From JBGSMX01 sp963790405 (GTDB taxonomy: Bacteria; Actinomycetota; Coriobacteriia; Anaerosomatales; JAGXFU01), in the NCBI GenBank assembly GCA_963790405.1, contig CAWBOJ010000006.1, positions 62,001-126,000 on the forward strand: DNA of 64,000 nt, in the 5' to 3' direction. A program made the translations under genes and the position numbers. Shown in pieces: positions 27,345 through 37,166 of this stretch; the first letter of the stretch is position 1; every line of letters begins with the position of its first letter. A model generated the notes under the pieces. The model did not search any database. It was given only the letters and a program-made list of their open reading frames with translations, and was not told where the DNA came from.

Positions 27345-28177
27345 GCCTTCAGGACATATCCTTCGCGTATGACGCCGGGACTCCGATGGAGCAGCCCGCC
27401 CTCAGAGGTGTGAGCCTTGAGGTCGAGCGCGGGTCGATCGCACTCGTGTTGGGGCCGACGGGATCGGGCAAGTCCACGCTGCTGCGGATTGCGGCGGGGT
27501 TGTTAGTGCCGGGCTCGGGCGACATTCACGTTGACGGCGAGCCGCTGGCGGGTATCTCGGCGTCACGGTCGGGTCATGTCGGCATCGTGTTCCAGAATCC
27601 CGAGACTCAACTGTTCGCGGAAACGGTGCTCGACGATGTCGCGTTCGGTCCGAGGAACCAGGGTCTTGCCGAGGATGCCGCACGCGAACAGGCTCGACGC
27701 GCGTTGGGGGATGTCGGACTGGATTCCGCGACGTTTGGGGGGCGCTCTCCGCTCGCGCTGTCTGGCGGCGAGGCGCGTCGGGTTGCACTCGCAGGCGTCC
27801 TAGCTATGCGGCCACGCTATCTGCTGCTCGACGAGCCGACGGCAGGGTTGGATGCTGGCGGCCGACGTGATGTTCGACGCGTTCTGAGTTCGCTTCGTGA
27901 AACGACAGGGCTCGTTATCGTCACACATGACGCCGAGGAGTTCCTCGGCAGGGCTGATCAGGCGCTCGTGCTGGCAGCAGGGCAGAGTGCCTACAGCGGA
28001 GCCGCGGCTGAGTTGGTGGCGCGTCCCTCCGTGCTCGCCGAAGCGGGTTTGCGCCCGCCGGCGGTGTTGGAGACTCTCGTCTACGCGCGTGCGCATGGAG
28101 CCGAGATACCGAGTCTGACGGTCGATCCGACGGAAGCCGCGGAGATTCTCGTGCGTGCGAAGGGGGTGGTGGTATGA
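27335..28177 (+). CDS. ecfA2: ECF transporter ATPase A2
   Basis: The second ATPase of the ECF module, 280 residues, with Walker A GPTGSGKST, the Q-loop IVFQNPETQLFAETVLDDVA, a signature with a small variation (ALSGGEARRVALAGV) and Walker B YLLLDEPTAGLD. It pairs with EcfA1 to power the T component. Its start overlaps the end of ecfA1 and its stop overlaps the ATG of ecfT (ATGA), so the three proteins are probably made in fixed ratio. Confidence 0.92.
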   Translation: MALSLQDISFAYDAGTPMEQPALRGVSLEVERGSIALVLGPTGSGKSTLLRIAAGLLVPGSGDIHVDGEPLAGISASRSGHVGIVFQNPETQLFAETVLDDVAFGPRNQGLAEDAAREQARRALGDVGLDSATFGGRSPLALSGGEARRVALAGVLAMRPRYLLLDEPTAGLDAGGRRDVRRVLSSLRETTGLVIVTHDAEEFLGRADQALVLAAGQSAYSGAAAELVARPSVLAEAGLRPPAVLETLVYARAHGAEIPSLTVDPTEAAEILVRAKGVVV

Positions 28178-28971
28178 GGCCACCCGTCCCATTCGGACAG
28201 TATGTGGCGATCGACTCGCCGGTCCATCGGCTCGAAGCTCGCGCCAAGATGGCGCTGATGGCCGCATTCACCGTGCTACTGTTCGCATCCGCGTCTTTCT
28301 ACGGGTTGTTCGCGGGCTGTCTCGCTCTCGCAGGAGCCATCGCGGCCTCTCGGGTTCCGTGGCGTCTACCGTTGCGGGGCATCCGGGCGCTGTCATTCCT
28401 GCTGGCATTCACGCTGATCGCCCACGGCTTGCGCTGGAATCCGGCGACCGTGACACTCGTGCGGCTTGGTCCACTTGCGGTCGATGGGGAAGGTCTGCTC
28501 ACAGGCCTGTACTTCGCGCTACGCATAGCGCTGCTTGTCGTGGCTACATCGCTGATGACGCTCACGACGTCTCCGGTCCAGCTCACCGATGCACTCGAAC
28601 GTCTCATGCGACCACTCGGAAGGTTTCGTGTGCCGGTCGGTGATCTCGCGATGATGCTTACGATCGCCCTGCGCTTCATCCCGACGACCGCCGAGGAAGC
28701 CGAGAAGGTAATCGTCGCGCAGTCGGCCCGAGGCGCGCGCTTCGATGAGGGTGGCCCGCTCGTTCGAGCTCGTGCGTACATCCCGGTGCTCGTCCCGTTG
28801 TTTGTGAACCTGTTTCGCCGTGCCGATGAACTGGCGACTGCCATGGAGGCCCGGTGCTATCGTGGTGGACGAGGCCGAACGCGCCTCTACGATTCCAGGC
28901 TCGCGGTTCTAGACTGGGTCGTCATGCTGGTCGGATGCACGGCGCTGGTTGCTGCCGGCGTGGTGCTCTAG
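28174..28971 (+). CDS. ecfT: ECF transporter transmembrane protein EcfT
   Basis: The membrane T component that couples ATP hydrolysis by EcfA1/A2 to the substrate-binding S component. The 265-residue protein has several hydrophobic segments (VLLFASASFYGLFAGCLALA, LSFLLAFTLIAHGL, LDWVVMLVGCTALVAAGVVL) and the coupling-helix motif regions QSARGARFDEG and EARCYRGGRGRTR, which match the Ala-Arg-Gly signatures of the family. It is translationally coupled to ecfA2, with truA 10 bases downstream. Confidence 0.9.
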   Translation: MRPPVPFGQYVAIDSPVHRLEARAKMALMAAFTVLLFASASFYGLFAGCLALAGAIAASRVPWRLPLRGIRALSFLLAFTLIAHGLRWNPATVTLVRLGPLAVDGEGLLTGLYFALRIALLVVATSLMTLTTSPVQLTDALERLMRPLGRFRVPVGDLAMMLTIALRFIPTTAEEAEKVIVAQSARGARFDEGGPLVRARAYIPVLVPLFVNLFRRADELATAMEARCYRGGRGRTRLYDSRLAVLDWVVMLVGCTALVAAGVVL

Positions 28972-28981
28972 GGGGACGCAC

Positions 28982-29773
28982 ATGGCCGAGGAATCGAAGG
29001 CTCACGTGGTGGCTTTGACTGTCAGTTATGACGGTGCGCCGTTCGCGGGATTCGCCCGACAACCTGGCGAGAAGACCGTTCAGAGTGCGCTTGAAGAGGC
29101 GCTCTCTACTGTGCTCCGGCGCCCCATCGAAATCACGTGCGCCGGTCGTACGGATGCCGGAGTCCACGCGCTCGGGCAGGTTGTGAGTCTTGGACTTCTC
29201 GACGGAGAGAATCCCGATGTCTATGAGTTGATGCGTTCGGTCAACGGACTAGCGGGACCTCATGTCGCCGTGACAGAGATTCGCCGTGCGTCCGCCGGGT
29301 TCTCGGCTCGCCATGATGCGGTTGCGCGGGAGTACCGCTACAGGCTCGTACCCGGACCGGTGCCTCCCGTACTGATGTCTCCGTATGCGTGGTGGATGAA
29401 CAAGACGATCGATCTTGGCGCTATGCGAGCTGCGGCGCGTGATCTCATAGGCGAACACGATTTCCGCTCGTTTTGTGTGACGCTGTCGGCCAAGGGAAAG
29501 CGGACCGTGCGCAAGCTGGAACTCATCGAGATCACCTCGGAGCGAGAGCTCGGTGAACATGTCGTCGAGATTCGAATCGTCGGCGATGGGTTCCTCCATT
29601 CGATGGTGCGGGTCATCGTGGGTTCGCTCGTCGAAGTGGGGGCGGGACGCCAGCCGGTTTCGTGGCTCGGCGGGGCTCTGGATGCCCGCGACAGGTCGGC
29701 CGCGGGTCCAACTGCGCCCCCGCAGGGCCTCACGTTGTGGCATGTCAGCTATCCCGAGGAGATATGGCTGTAA
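28982..29773 (+). CDS. truA: tRNA pseudouridine(38-40) synthase
   Basis: Converts uridines 38-40 in the anticodon arm of tRNAs to pseudouridine. The 263-residue product has the catalytic aspartate D58 in GRTDAGVHALGQV, the SARHDAVAREYRYRL block and the C-terminal GDGFLHSMVRVIVGSLVEVG. The ATG at 28982 is preceded by AGGGGGACGCAC; an upstream in-frame start lies within ecfT. Placement between ecfT and rplM is common in Gram-positive genomes. Confidence 0.95.
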   Translation: MAEESKAHVVALTVSYDGAPFAGFARQPGEKTVQSALEEALSTVLRRPIEITCAGRTDAGVHALGQVVSLGLLDGENPDVYELMRSVNGLAGPHVAVTEIRRASAGFSARHDAVAREYRYRLVPGPVPPVLMSPYAWWMNKTIDLGAMRAAARDLIGEHDFRSFCVTLSAKGKRTVRKLELIEITSERELGEHVVEIRIVGDGFLHSMVRVIVGSLVEVGAGRQPVSWLGGALDARDRSAAGPTAPPQGLTLWHVSYPEEIWL

Positions 29774-29814
29774 TCGGCTTCTCGGCATGGATACGCCCGG
29801 AGCCGTGGAAATCG

Positions 29815-29843
29815 TTGACGAGTACGGGGCCGATGGCTATAGT
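29815..29843 (+). promoter_or_regulatory. promoter of rplM-rpsI
   Basis: TTGACG (29815-29820), a 17-base spacer and TATAGT (29838-29843) form a near-consensus promoter about 70 bases before the rplM start, in the 139-base gap after truA. Confidence 0.72.
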
Positions 29844-29912
29844 TACAGGGTTCGCTTGAAGCCCCGTGAAAGCTCATTCGAACACCGAACGTCACGTTAC
29901 GTTGGAGGACCA

Positions 29913-30347
29913 TTGAAGACCTACCACGCCAAGCCGGGCGAAGTCGAGCGCGAATGGCTGCTCGTCGATGCCACCGACATGGTGCTAGGCCGTCTCGCCA
30001 GTGAGATCGCGCAGATCCTCAAGGGCAAGCGCAAGCCGCAGTACACGCCCCACGTCGACACCGGCGACTTCGTTGTCGTCATCAATGCCGAGAAGATTCG
30101 GCTGACCGGCAACAAGATGAACGCGAAGGCGCATTTCAGTCATAGCGGCCACCCCGGTGGCCTGAAAGAGGTGCCGATCTCCCGTGTGTTGGAGAAGCAT
30201 CCCGAGCGTGTCATAGAGCACGCCGTCAAAGGCATGCTGCCCAAGAATACCTTGGGTCGCGCTATGGGCAAGAAGCTCAAGGTCTACGCAGGGCCGGAGC
30301 ACAAGCACGAGGCCCAGAAGCCCCGCGAGATCAAGCTGGAGGGTTAG
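29913..30347 (+). CDS. rplM: 50S ribosomal protein L13
   Basis: L13 is an early-assembly protein of the large subunit. The 144-residue product begins at TTG with KTYHAKPGEVEREWLLVDA and contains VLGRLASEIAQILKGKRKP and AVKGMLPKNTLGRAMGKKLK, all diagnostic. GTTGGAGGACCA provides the ribosome-binding site that decides for this TTG; the upstream part of the frame has no similarity and overlaps the promoter. Forms an operon with rpsI 3 bases later. Confidence 0.95.
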   Translation: MKTYHAKPGEVEREWLLVDATDMVLGRLASEIAQILKGKRKPQYTPHVDTGDFVVVINAEKIRLTGNKMNAKAHFSHSGHPGGLKEVPISRVLEKHPERVIEHAVKGMLPKNTLGRAMGKKLKVYAGPEHKHEAQKPREIKLEG

Positions 30348-30350
30348 TCC

Positions 30351-30749
30351 ATGGCTGAGAACACTGCCGTCTACTATGGAACGGGTCGCCGCAAGAATGC
30401 GGTGGCACGTGTCCGTCTTGTGCCGGGTTCCGGCATCATCACGGTCAACGGTCGCGAGGCCGCGCCGTATTTCGGTCGCGAGGCGCTGATGATCAACATC
30501 AACACGCCGTTCAGGGTCACGGAGACGGTCGGTCGCTTCGACGTCATCGCATCTCTCAAGGGTGGCGGCAAGTCCGGTCAAGCCGGGGCGCTTCGCCACG
30601 GCATCTCCCGCGCGCTGCTCGACGCTGGCGACGACTACCGCGACGGTCTGAAGAAGGCCGGTTTGCTCACGCGTGACCCGCGTATGGTCGAGCGCAAGAA
30701 GTATGGCCTCAAGAAGGCCCGCAAGCGTCCTCAGTTCTCCAAGCGCTAG
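30351..30749 (+). CDS. rpsI: 30S ribosomal protein S9
   Basis: S9 reaches the P-site tRNA with its C-terminal tail. The 132 residues contain YYGTGRRKNAVARVRLVPGS, GGGKSGQAGALRHGISRALL and the basic end KKARKRPQFSKR, the family hallmarks. It starts 3 bases after rplM and is followed by a strong terminator. Confidence 0.97.
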   Translation: MAENTAVYYGTGRRKNAVARVRLVPGSGIITVNGREAAPYFGREALMININTPFRVTETVGRFDVIASLKGGGKSGQAGALRHGISRALLDAGDDYRDGLKKAGLLTRDPRMVERKKYGLKKARKRPQFSKR

Positions 30750-30777
30750 GGCCGCGGGTACCAGACAGAGAACACTT

Positions 30778-30803
30778 CAGAGCCCGCCTCACGGCGGGTT
30801 CTG
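30778..30803 (+). terminator. rplM-rpsI terminator
   Basis: CAGAGCCCGCC (30778-30788) pairs with GGCGGGTTCTG (30793-30803), one G-T pair, with a TCAC loop, then TGCTTTCTTC. A second, mutually exclusive hairpin, CTGTGC (30801-30806) with GCACAG (30815-30820), lies directly before the glmM ribosome-binding site, so the element could also influence glmM expression. Confidence 0.78.
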
Positions 30804-30832
30804 TGCTTTCTTCAGCACAGGAGGCGTACAAG

Positions 30833-32167
30833 ATGACCAGACTTTTCGGTACCGACGGGGTTCGCGGTGTTGCCAACTCCGAGCTCACGCCGGAGCTTGC
30901 ATTTCGTCTCGGCGAAGCAGCCGGCCATTTCCTCGGCGAAAAAGGCCGAGGACGGATCGTGGTGGGCAAGGACACGCGGCGTAGCGGCGACATGCTCGAG
31001 GCGGCACTCATCGCTGGCATCACCTCCGGTGGTGCCGACGCGTTGGTATGTGGGGTCGTCCCGACTCCTGCAGTCGCGCTGCTCACTCGCGAGTTCGAGG
31101 CCGATGGCGGAGTGGTGATCTCGGCTTCCCACAACCCGCCGGAATACAACGGCATCAAGTTCTTCTCGCGTGAGGGCCTGAAACTCCCCGATGACCTCGA
31201 AGATGAGATCGAGGAATTCACGCACCACAAACGCGAGTGGGAGCGACCCGTCGGTGACGAGGTCGGTTGCGTCATCGAGATCACGGACGCCGTGGAGCGC
31301 TACATCGTCCACTCTGTCTCGACACTCGACGGCGACCTGTCCGGTCTTCGAATCGCAGTCGACTGCGGTCATGGTGCTGCCTCAGTGGCCACTCCCGAGG
31401 CGTTGCGTCGTCTCGGTGCCGAGGTCGAGGTCATCAACGATGAGTGGAACGGCGTGGATATCAACGTCGGCTGCGGCTCGACGCACCTGGGTCCACTCCG
31501 CGAGCTCATGGCTGGCGGCGGTTTCGATCTGGGCATCGCGCATGACGGCGACGCAGACCGCATGTTGGCTGTTGATGACGCTGGTGCCGAGGTGGACGGT
31601 GACGTGGTCATGGCGATTTGCGCCACCGACCTTGCCGCACGCGGTGAGCTGGATCACGACACGGTGGTTGGCACCGTGATGAGCAATATGGGTCTCGAGG
31701 TCGCACTGAAGGACCGCGACATCGCGCTCATCAAGACCAAGGTCGGCGACCGCTACGTTCTCGAGCAGATGCAGACGTCCGGCGCGATTCTCGGTGGAGA
31801 ACAGTCGGGCCACATCATCTTCATGCGCTACAACACGACCGGCGATGGGCTCGTCACCGCGCTGCAACTGGCGAGCGTGGTCAAACGTGCTGGAACCCGG
31901 CTGTCCGAGCTGCGCAATGTCATGCGCCGCTATCCGCAGGTCCTTGTGAACGTGCGAGTTGCGGACAAGGCGCTCCTCACCACGAGTTCGGCGCTTGCCG
32001 ATGCGATTCGCTCTGCCGAGGAGCTGCTGGGGGATTCCGGACGCGTGCTGGTTCGCGCATCAGGCACCGAGCCACTCGTACGCGTAATGGCCGAAGCTGC
32101 CGAGGCCGATGTGGCGGAATCGGTCGTGAACCGCCTGGTCGAAGTGGTGCGGGCCGAGCTAGGCTAG
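30833..32167 (+). CDS. glmM: phosphoglucosamine mutase
   Basis: Interconverts glucosamine-6-phosphate and glucosamine-1-phosphate on the way to UDP-GlcNAc for peptidoglycan. The 444-residue product starts MTRLFGTDGVRGVANSELTP and has the phosphoserine loop VISASHNPPEYNGIK (S99), the magnesium loop AHDGDADRM, the sugar loop GGEQSGHIIF and the phosphate-binding RASGTEPLVRV. AGGAGGCGT precedes the chosen ATG. glmS, the preceding enzyme, lies 3 kb downstream under ribozyme control. Confidence 0.96.
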   Translation: MTRLFGTDGVRGVANSELTPELAFRLGEAAGHFLGEKGRGRIVVGKDTRRSGDMLEAALIAGITSGGADALVCGVVPTPAVALLTREFEADGGVVISASHNPPEYNGIKFFSREGLKLPDDLEDEIEEFTHHKREWERPVGDEVGCVIEITDAVERYIVHSVSTLDGDLSGLRIAVDCGHGAASVATPEALRRLGAEVEVINDEWNGVDINVGCGSTHLGPLRELMAGGGFDLGIAHDGDADRMLAVDDAGAEVDGDVVMAICATDLAARGELDHDTVVGTVMSNMGLEVALKDRDIALIKTKVGDRYVLEQMQTSGAILGGEQSGHIIFMRYNTTGDGLVTALQLASVVKRAGTRLSELRNVMRRYPQVLVNVRVADKALLTTSSALADAIRSAEELLGDSGRVLVRASGTEPLVRVMAEAAEADVAESVVNRLVEVVRAELG

Positions 32168-32385
32168 GGCATCAGCTCTCGCCGGTTCTGGTGTGAATCC
32201 GGCGCATCATGAGAAGCGACATAGTCTGATGCATGCGTCCCCGAGATTCCCCCGTCGGTCCTCTCAGATTCCTCTGCCTGTGTTCTGTGGATACCCAGAG
32301 GAAAGCATTCATGTGAAGCTGTGAACGGGGTGTTCGCATGCCCGGCTGCGTTGATCGGCCGGATCCGACTCGAGGGAGGTCTTCT

Positions 32386-34438
32386 ATGAGATTGTCTCGG
32401 TATATGTGTCTCCTCGTTGCCGTTGCGATGGTTGCGACGATGATGGCGCCTGTGAGCGCCGGCGCGACTGCCATAGGCGAGGAGTTCCAGGTCACCACCA
32501 ACCCACACTCGCAGAACCAGATCGAGCAGTGGGGCGACATCGTTGTCTACAAGGATCACCGCGTTCCCGGCAATCCGCGCATCTATGCGACGGACATGGC
32601 GGACGGCGGCGAGTTCCCTGTCGCGATCACGACCGGCACGCAGAACAACCCGTCGGTCTACGGCGACATCATCGTCTACATGAAGATGGCGAAGGCGTGG
32701 GACGAGGACGACGAAGAGTGGGAGGAGCAGGAAGATATCTGGGGCTACCGGATTTCGACCGGCTGAGACCTTCCCCATCTGCACCAACATGTGGGACCAG
32801 TGCAACCCGTTCGTTTGGGGCGACTGGGTCGTCTGGTGCGACGCGCGCAACGCCGACGATGGATGGTCAGCGAGCGACTACGAGTACGACATGTACGGCA
32901 AGAACCTCGCCACCGGCAAGGAGGTCGCGATCTCGACCGCCGAGGGCGGACAGCACGCGAACGTGATCTACGAGAACATCGTCGCGTATCGTGTTGAGTC
33001 GGATCCGAACGAGCTACGACTCCATCTGGTACACGGACCTCAACACCATGCAGGCCACGAAGGTCGCCGAGGCCACATCGAACTACCCGAGACATGTACC
33101 ACCCCAGCGTCTACGGCGACTGGATCACGTGGTTCGAGAGAGGACTACTTCTTCGACGGCACCAGAACCACTACGTCTACCGCGTGATGGCTTACAACAC
33201 TCAAGACGAAGGCCACCACCGAGGTCAAGGAGTGGGAGAACATCAACTGCGGGTATCAGAACGCCTCGCCTCGACGTGTGGAACGGCCTGGTCGTGTGGG
33301 CCGACACTGAAGGTGCGACGGATGAGGATGATGTCGAGATCCACATGATGGACCTCGCAATGGGCGCGACCAGTGAGAAGACGCGTCTCTGTCGGCGAGG
33401 ACATCAAACGCGGTCGTCCGCGCATCTCCAATGGCGTGGTCACCTGGGTCGACGAGCGCAACGGCCGAGGACAACGCCGACATCTACGCGGTGCGCCTCG
33501 AGCCGGGCTACGTTGACGTTGCCGGTACCGATCGTTACGGTACGGCCATCGCGGTATCGCGCAAGACCTATCCGGGTGGCGCTGACAACGTGGTCATCGC
33601 GACGGGTACGAATTGGCCCGATGCTCTGTCGGCTTCCGCCCTTGCGGGTGCAGTCGAAGGCCCTGTCCTGCTCGTGAAGCCGGACGAGGTTCCCGCGAAG
33701 GTGTATGCGGAGCTCAAGCGTCTCGGCGCGAAGAACGCATACGTTGTCGGCGGCTCCGCAGTCATCAGTGATGGCGTGGCAGCTGACCTCGGAACGTTCC
33801 TGATCGGCGACGTGACGCGCATCGGCGGCGTCAATCGCTACTCGACATCTGCGATGGTGGCCAAGAAGGCCAAGCAGATCCTCGGCACCGGTTTTGAGGG
33901 CACGGCAATGGTCGCCACCGGCGAGAACTTCCCGGATTCGGTGGCCGCAGCCGCGCTCGCTGCGGGCAACGGTTGGCCCATTCTTCTGACCGAGTATGAT
34001 GAGGTCCCGGCGTCGACGATGTCGGCTCTGAAGTCCCTCGATGTCGACACCTGTGTTGTGCTTGGCGGATCTTCCGTCATATCGGGTGCCGTGAGAAGCG
34101 CGCTTGCCGATGAGTGTGGCGCTGCTCCGCGTGTGTGGGGAGAGAACCGCTACATGACGGCTGCTGCAGTCGCGCAGTATGGCGTTGACCACGGTGGCAT
34201 GACGTGGGACGGCGTGGCGCTTGCTACAGGCGACGACTTCGCCGATGCGCTGGCCGGAGGCGTCATGCAGGGCGCGAGCAACTCCGTCATGCTCCTCACC
34301 GAGAGTGACGCTCTCAGCCCCATCGCCGCAGGCAAGATCAAGACCAACAAGGCCGACATCTCGCTCATCAAGTTCGTTGGCGGAACGGCTGCGATTCCCC
34401 AGCCCGTTCGTGATGCGGCCTGGACTCTGATCAAGTAG
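32386..34438 (+). pseudogene. secreted beta-propeller-like protein with three CWB2 repeats (frame broken as read)
   Basis: A surface protein with an N-terminal signal peptide (MRLSRYMCLLVAVAMVATMM then APVSAGA), about 350 residues of repeats built around W/VYGD-x-VVYW-type strands (QWGDIVVYKDHR, VYGDIIVYM, VWGDWVVWCDARN, VYGDWITWF, VWNGLVVWADTEG, ISNGVVTWVDERN), like TolB-type beta-propeller blades, and three cell-wall-binding repeat 2 modules (GTDRYGTAIAVSRKTYPGG, GVNRYSTSAMVAKKA, GENRYMTAAAVAQYG). As read, the frame shifts nine times between about 32768 and 33464: eight single extra bases and one missing base. Repair gives 681 residues. The CWB2 half (from about 33500) is uninterrupted. The ligand of the propeller is unknown. 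Confidence 0.8.
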
Positions 34439-34459
34439 TCCCGGGCGACAGATTCACCT

Positions 34460-34489
34460 GAAGGAGCCCTGCGCACGCGGGGCTCCTTC
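34460..34489 (+). terminator. terminator after the surface protein gene
   Basis: GAAGGAGCCC (34460-34469) and GGGCTCCTTC (34480-34489) form a perfect 10-bp stem with a 10-base loop, followed by TTCTTG. It lies 21 bases after the surface-protein stop codon. Confidence 0.88.
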
Positions 34490-34567
34490 TTCTTGCCAGA
34501 CGAGGGTCGCCGAGGGGTATCTGTGTCATAGGACCCACAATTGCCGACCTGGAAGGAGATTCAGGCG

Positions 34568-34948
34568 ATGAGCGACTACATCGAGATAATGACCTCCGCC
34601 GAACTTGGCGAAGGAGAGATGCACGAAGTCTCGGTCGAGCACCACGAGCTTCTTGTGGCGCGAGCGAGGGGGAGCGTCTACATAACGGACGGGCGCTGCC
34701 CGCATCTGCACGCACATATGGCAGAAGGAACGCTGGAAGGTATGGTGATCACCTGCCCGTGGCACGGCTCGCAGTTCGACATCAGCGACGGACGCGTTGT
34801 GCGCTGGACCGACTTCAGTGGCGTCGTGAAGGGCATGGCTGAACTCGTCCGGCACCCCCGGTCGCTCAGGACCTATGAGGCCATGGAGGTCGACGGCAAG
34901 ATACTCGTCGGTCCCGAGAAGACGCCTTCGACCGGCACCGGCGCGTAA
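34568..34948 (+). CDS. Rieske [2Fe-2S] domain protein
   Basis: A 126-residue soluble protein with the two Rieske boxes CPHLHA and CPWHGSQFD, which supply two Cys and two His ligands for a [2Fe-2S] cluster. The fold corresponds to the small ferredoxin-like members of the family that feed electrons to oxygenases or have unknown partners. AAGGAGAT upstream favours the ATG at 34568 over a TTG at 34541. There is no oxygenase, reductase or cytochrome gene next to it, so the electron partner cannot be named. No membrane segment is seen. Confidence 0.88.
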   Translation: MSDYIEIMTSAELGEGEMHEVSVEHHELLVARARGSVYITDGRCPHLHAHMAEGTLEGMVITCPWHGSQFDISDGRVVRWTDFSGVVKGMAELVRHPRSLRTYEAMEVDGKILVGPEKTPSTGTGA

Positions 34949-35043
34949 CCGACTCGTCAACGTTGCGGATCATCTCGGCTGGTACAATAGCGGCGAAGCA
35001 TGCCCATAAGAAGGGGGTCGCCACGGGAACTGATCGCGCGACG

Positions 35044-35215
35044 AAGCGCCTGGACTCGAAGGCTGCAGCGAACGTGCTGTACGACTTCGAGTTGACGAGG
35101 AGAGGGCCGATCGAATCATTCGGCGGATGGCCCTCCGGCCCGACCGGGGTCGTGACTGCACCGACAAAGCCTACGGGTGACCGTGGAGACAAAGCGGTGA
35201 AGGACCGGTTCTCAC
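35044..35215 (+). ncRNA. glmS ribozyme (glucosamine-6-phosphate-activated)
   Basis: The 390-base leader of glmS holds a sequence matching the glmS ribozyme core in order: the cleavage-site segment AGCGCCTGGACT at 35045-35056, the complementary strand ending AGTTGACGAGG at 35090-35100, then AGAGGGCCGATCGA, TTCGGCGGATGGCCCTCCGG at 35119-35138, and a 3' part rich in purines with ACCGACAAAGCC and GGAGACAAAGCGGTGA. Established knowledge: such ribozymes use glucosamine-6-phosphate as cofactor, cut themselves just before the G of GCGCC and lower glmS expression. Here cleavage would fall between 35045 and 35046. The 3' boundary is approximate. Confidence 0.88.
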
Positions 35216-35338
35216 TTGTGACGCAGGGGCCTTCTATGCGCCCCGATCCTCGGCTTGCATTCCTGTCGAGGAACCGTTCAGCACACGCTTGCCACGTCCA
35301 CGGGGCGTGGTTTGATAGAGGAAAGGTACCGGATACCT
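35216..35338 (+). other. glmS leader downstream of the ribozyme
   Basis: A non-coding stretch between the ribozyme and the glmS ATG. It contains CCACG-8 bases-CGTGG at about 35292-35309 followed by TTTGAT, and GAGGAAAGG some 14 bases before the start codon. A reading frame runs across this region and the ribozyme (34963-35382) but has no codon-like sequence or similarity. A TACAAT box at 34983-34988 upstream of the ribozyme could be the -10 of the leader promoter, without a good -35. Confidence 0.4.
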
Positions 35339-37162
<1,824 letters not shown>

Positions 37163-37166
37163 CGCA

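Noticed and set aside
32168..32385. Possible riboswitch upstream of the surface-protein gene (several short pairings and a GGAAAGC stretch).
   Set aside because: The conserved blocks of c-di-GMP, cobalamin or other common riboswitches are absent; the pairings (for example CCTCTG/CAGAGG) are short and could be chance.
34963..34988. A promoter TTGCGG...TACAAT upstream of the glmS ribozyme.
   Set aside because: The spacing is only 14 bases and the -35 match is poor. The TACAAT box alone is mentioned as a possible -10, but a full promoter is not claimed.
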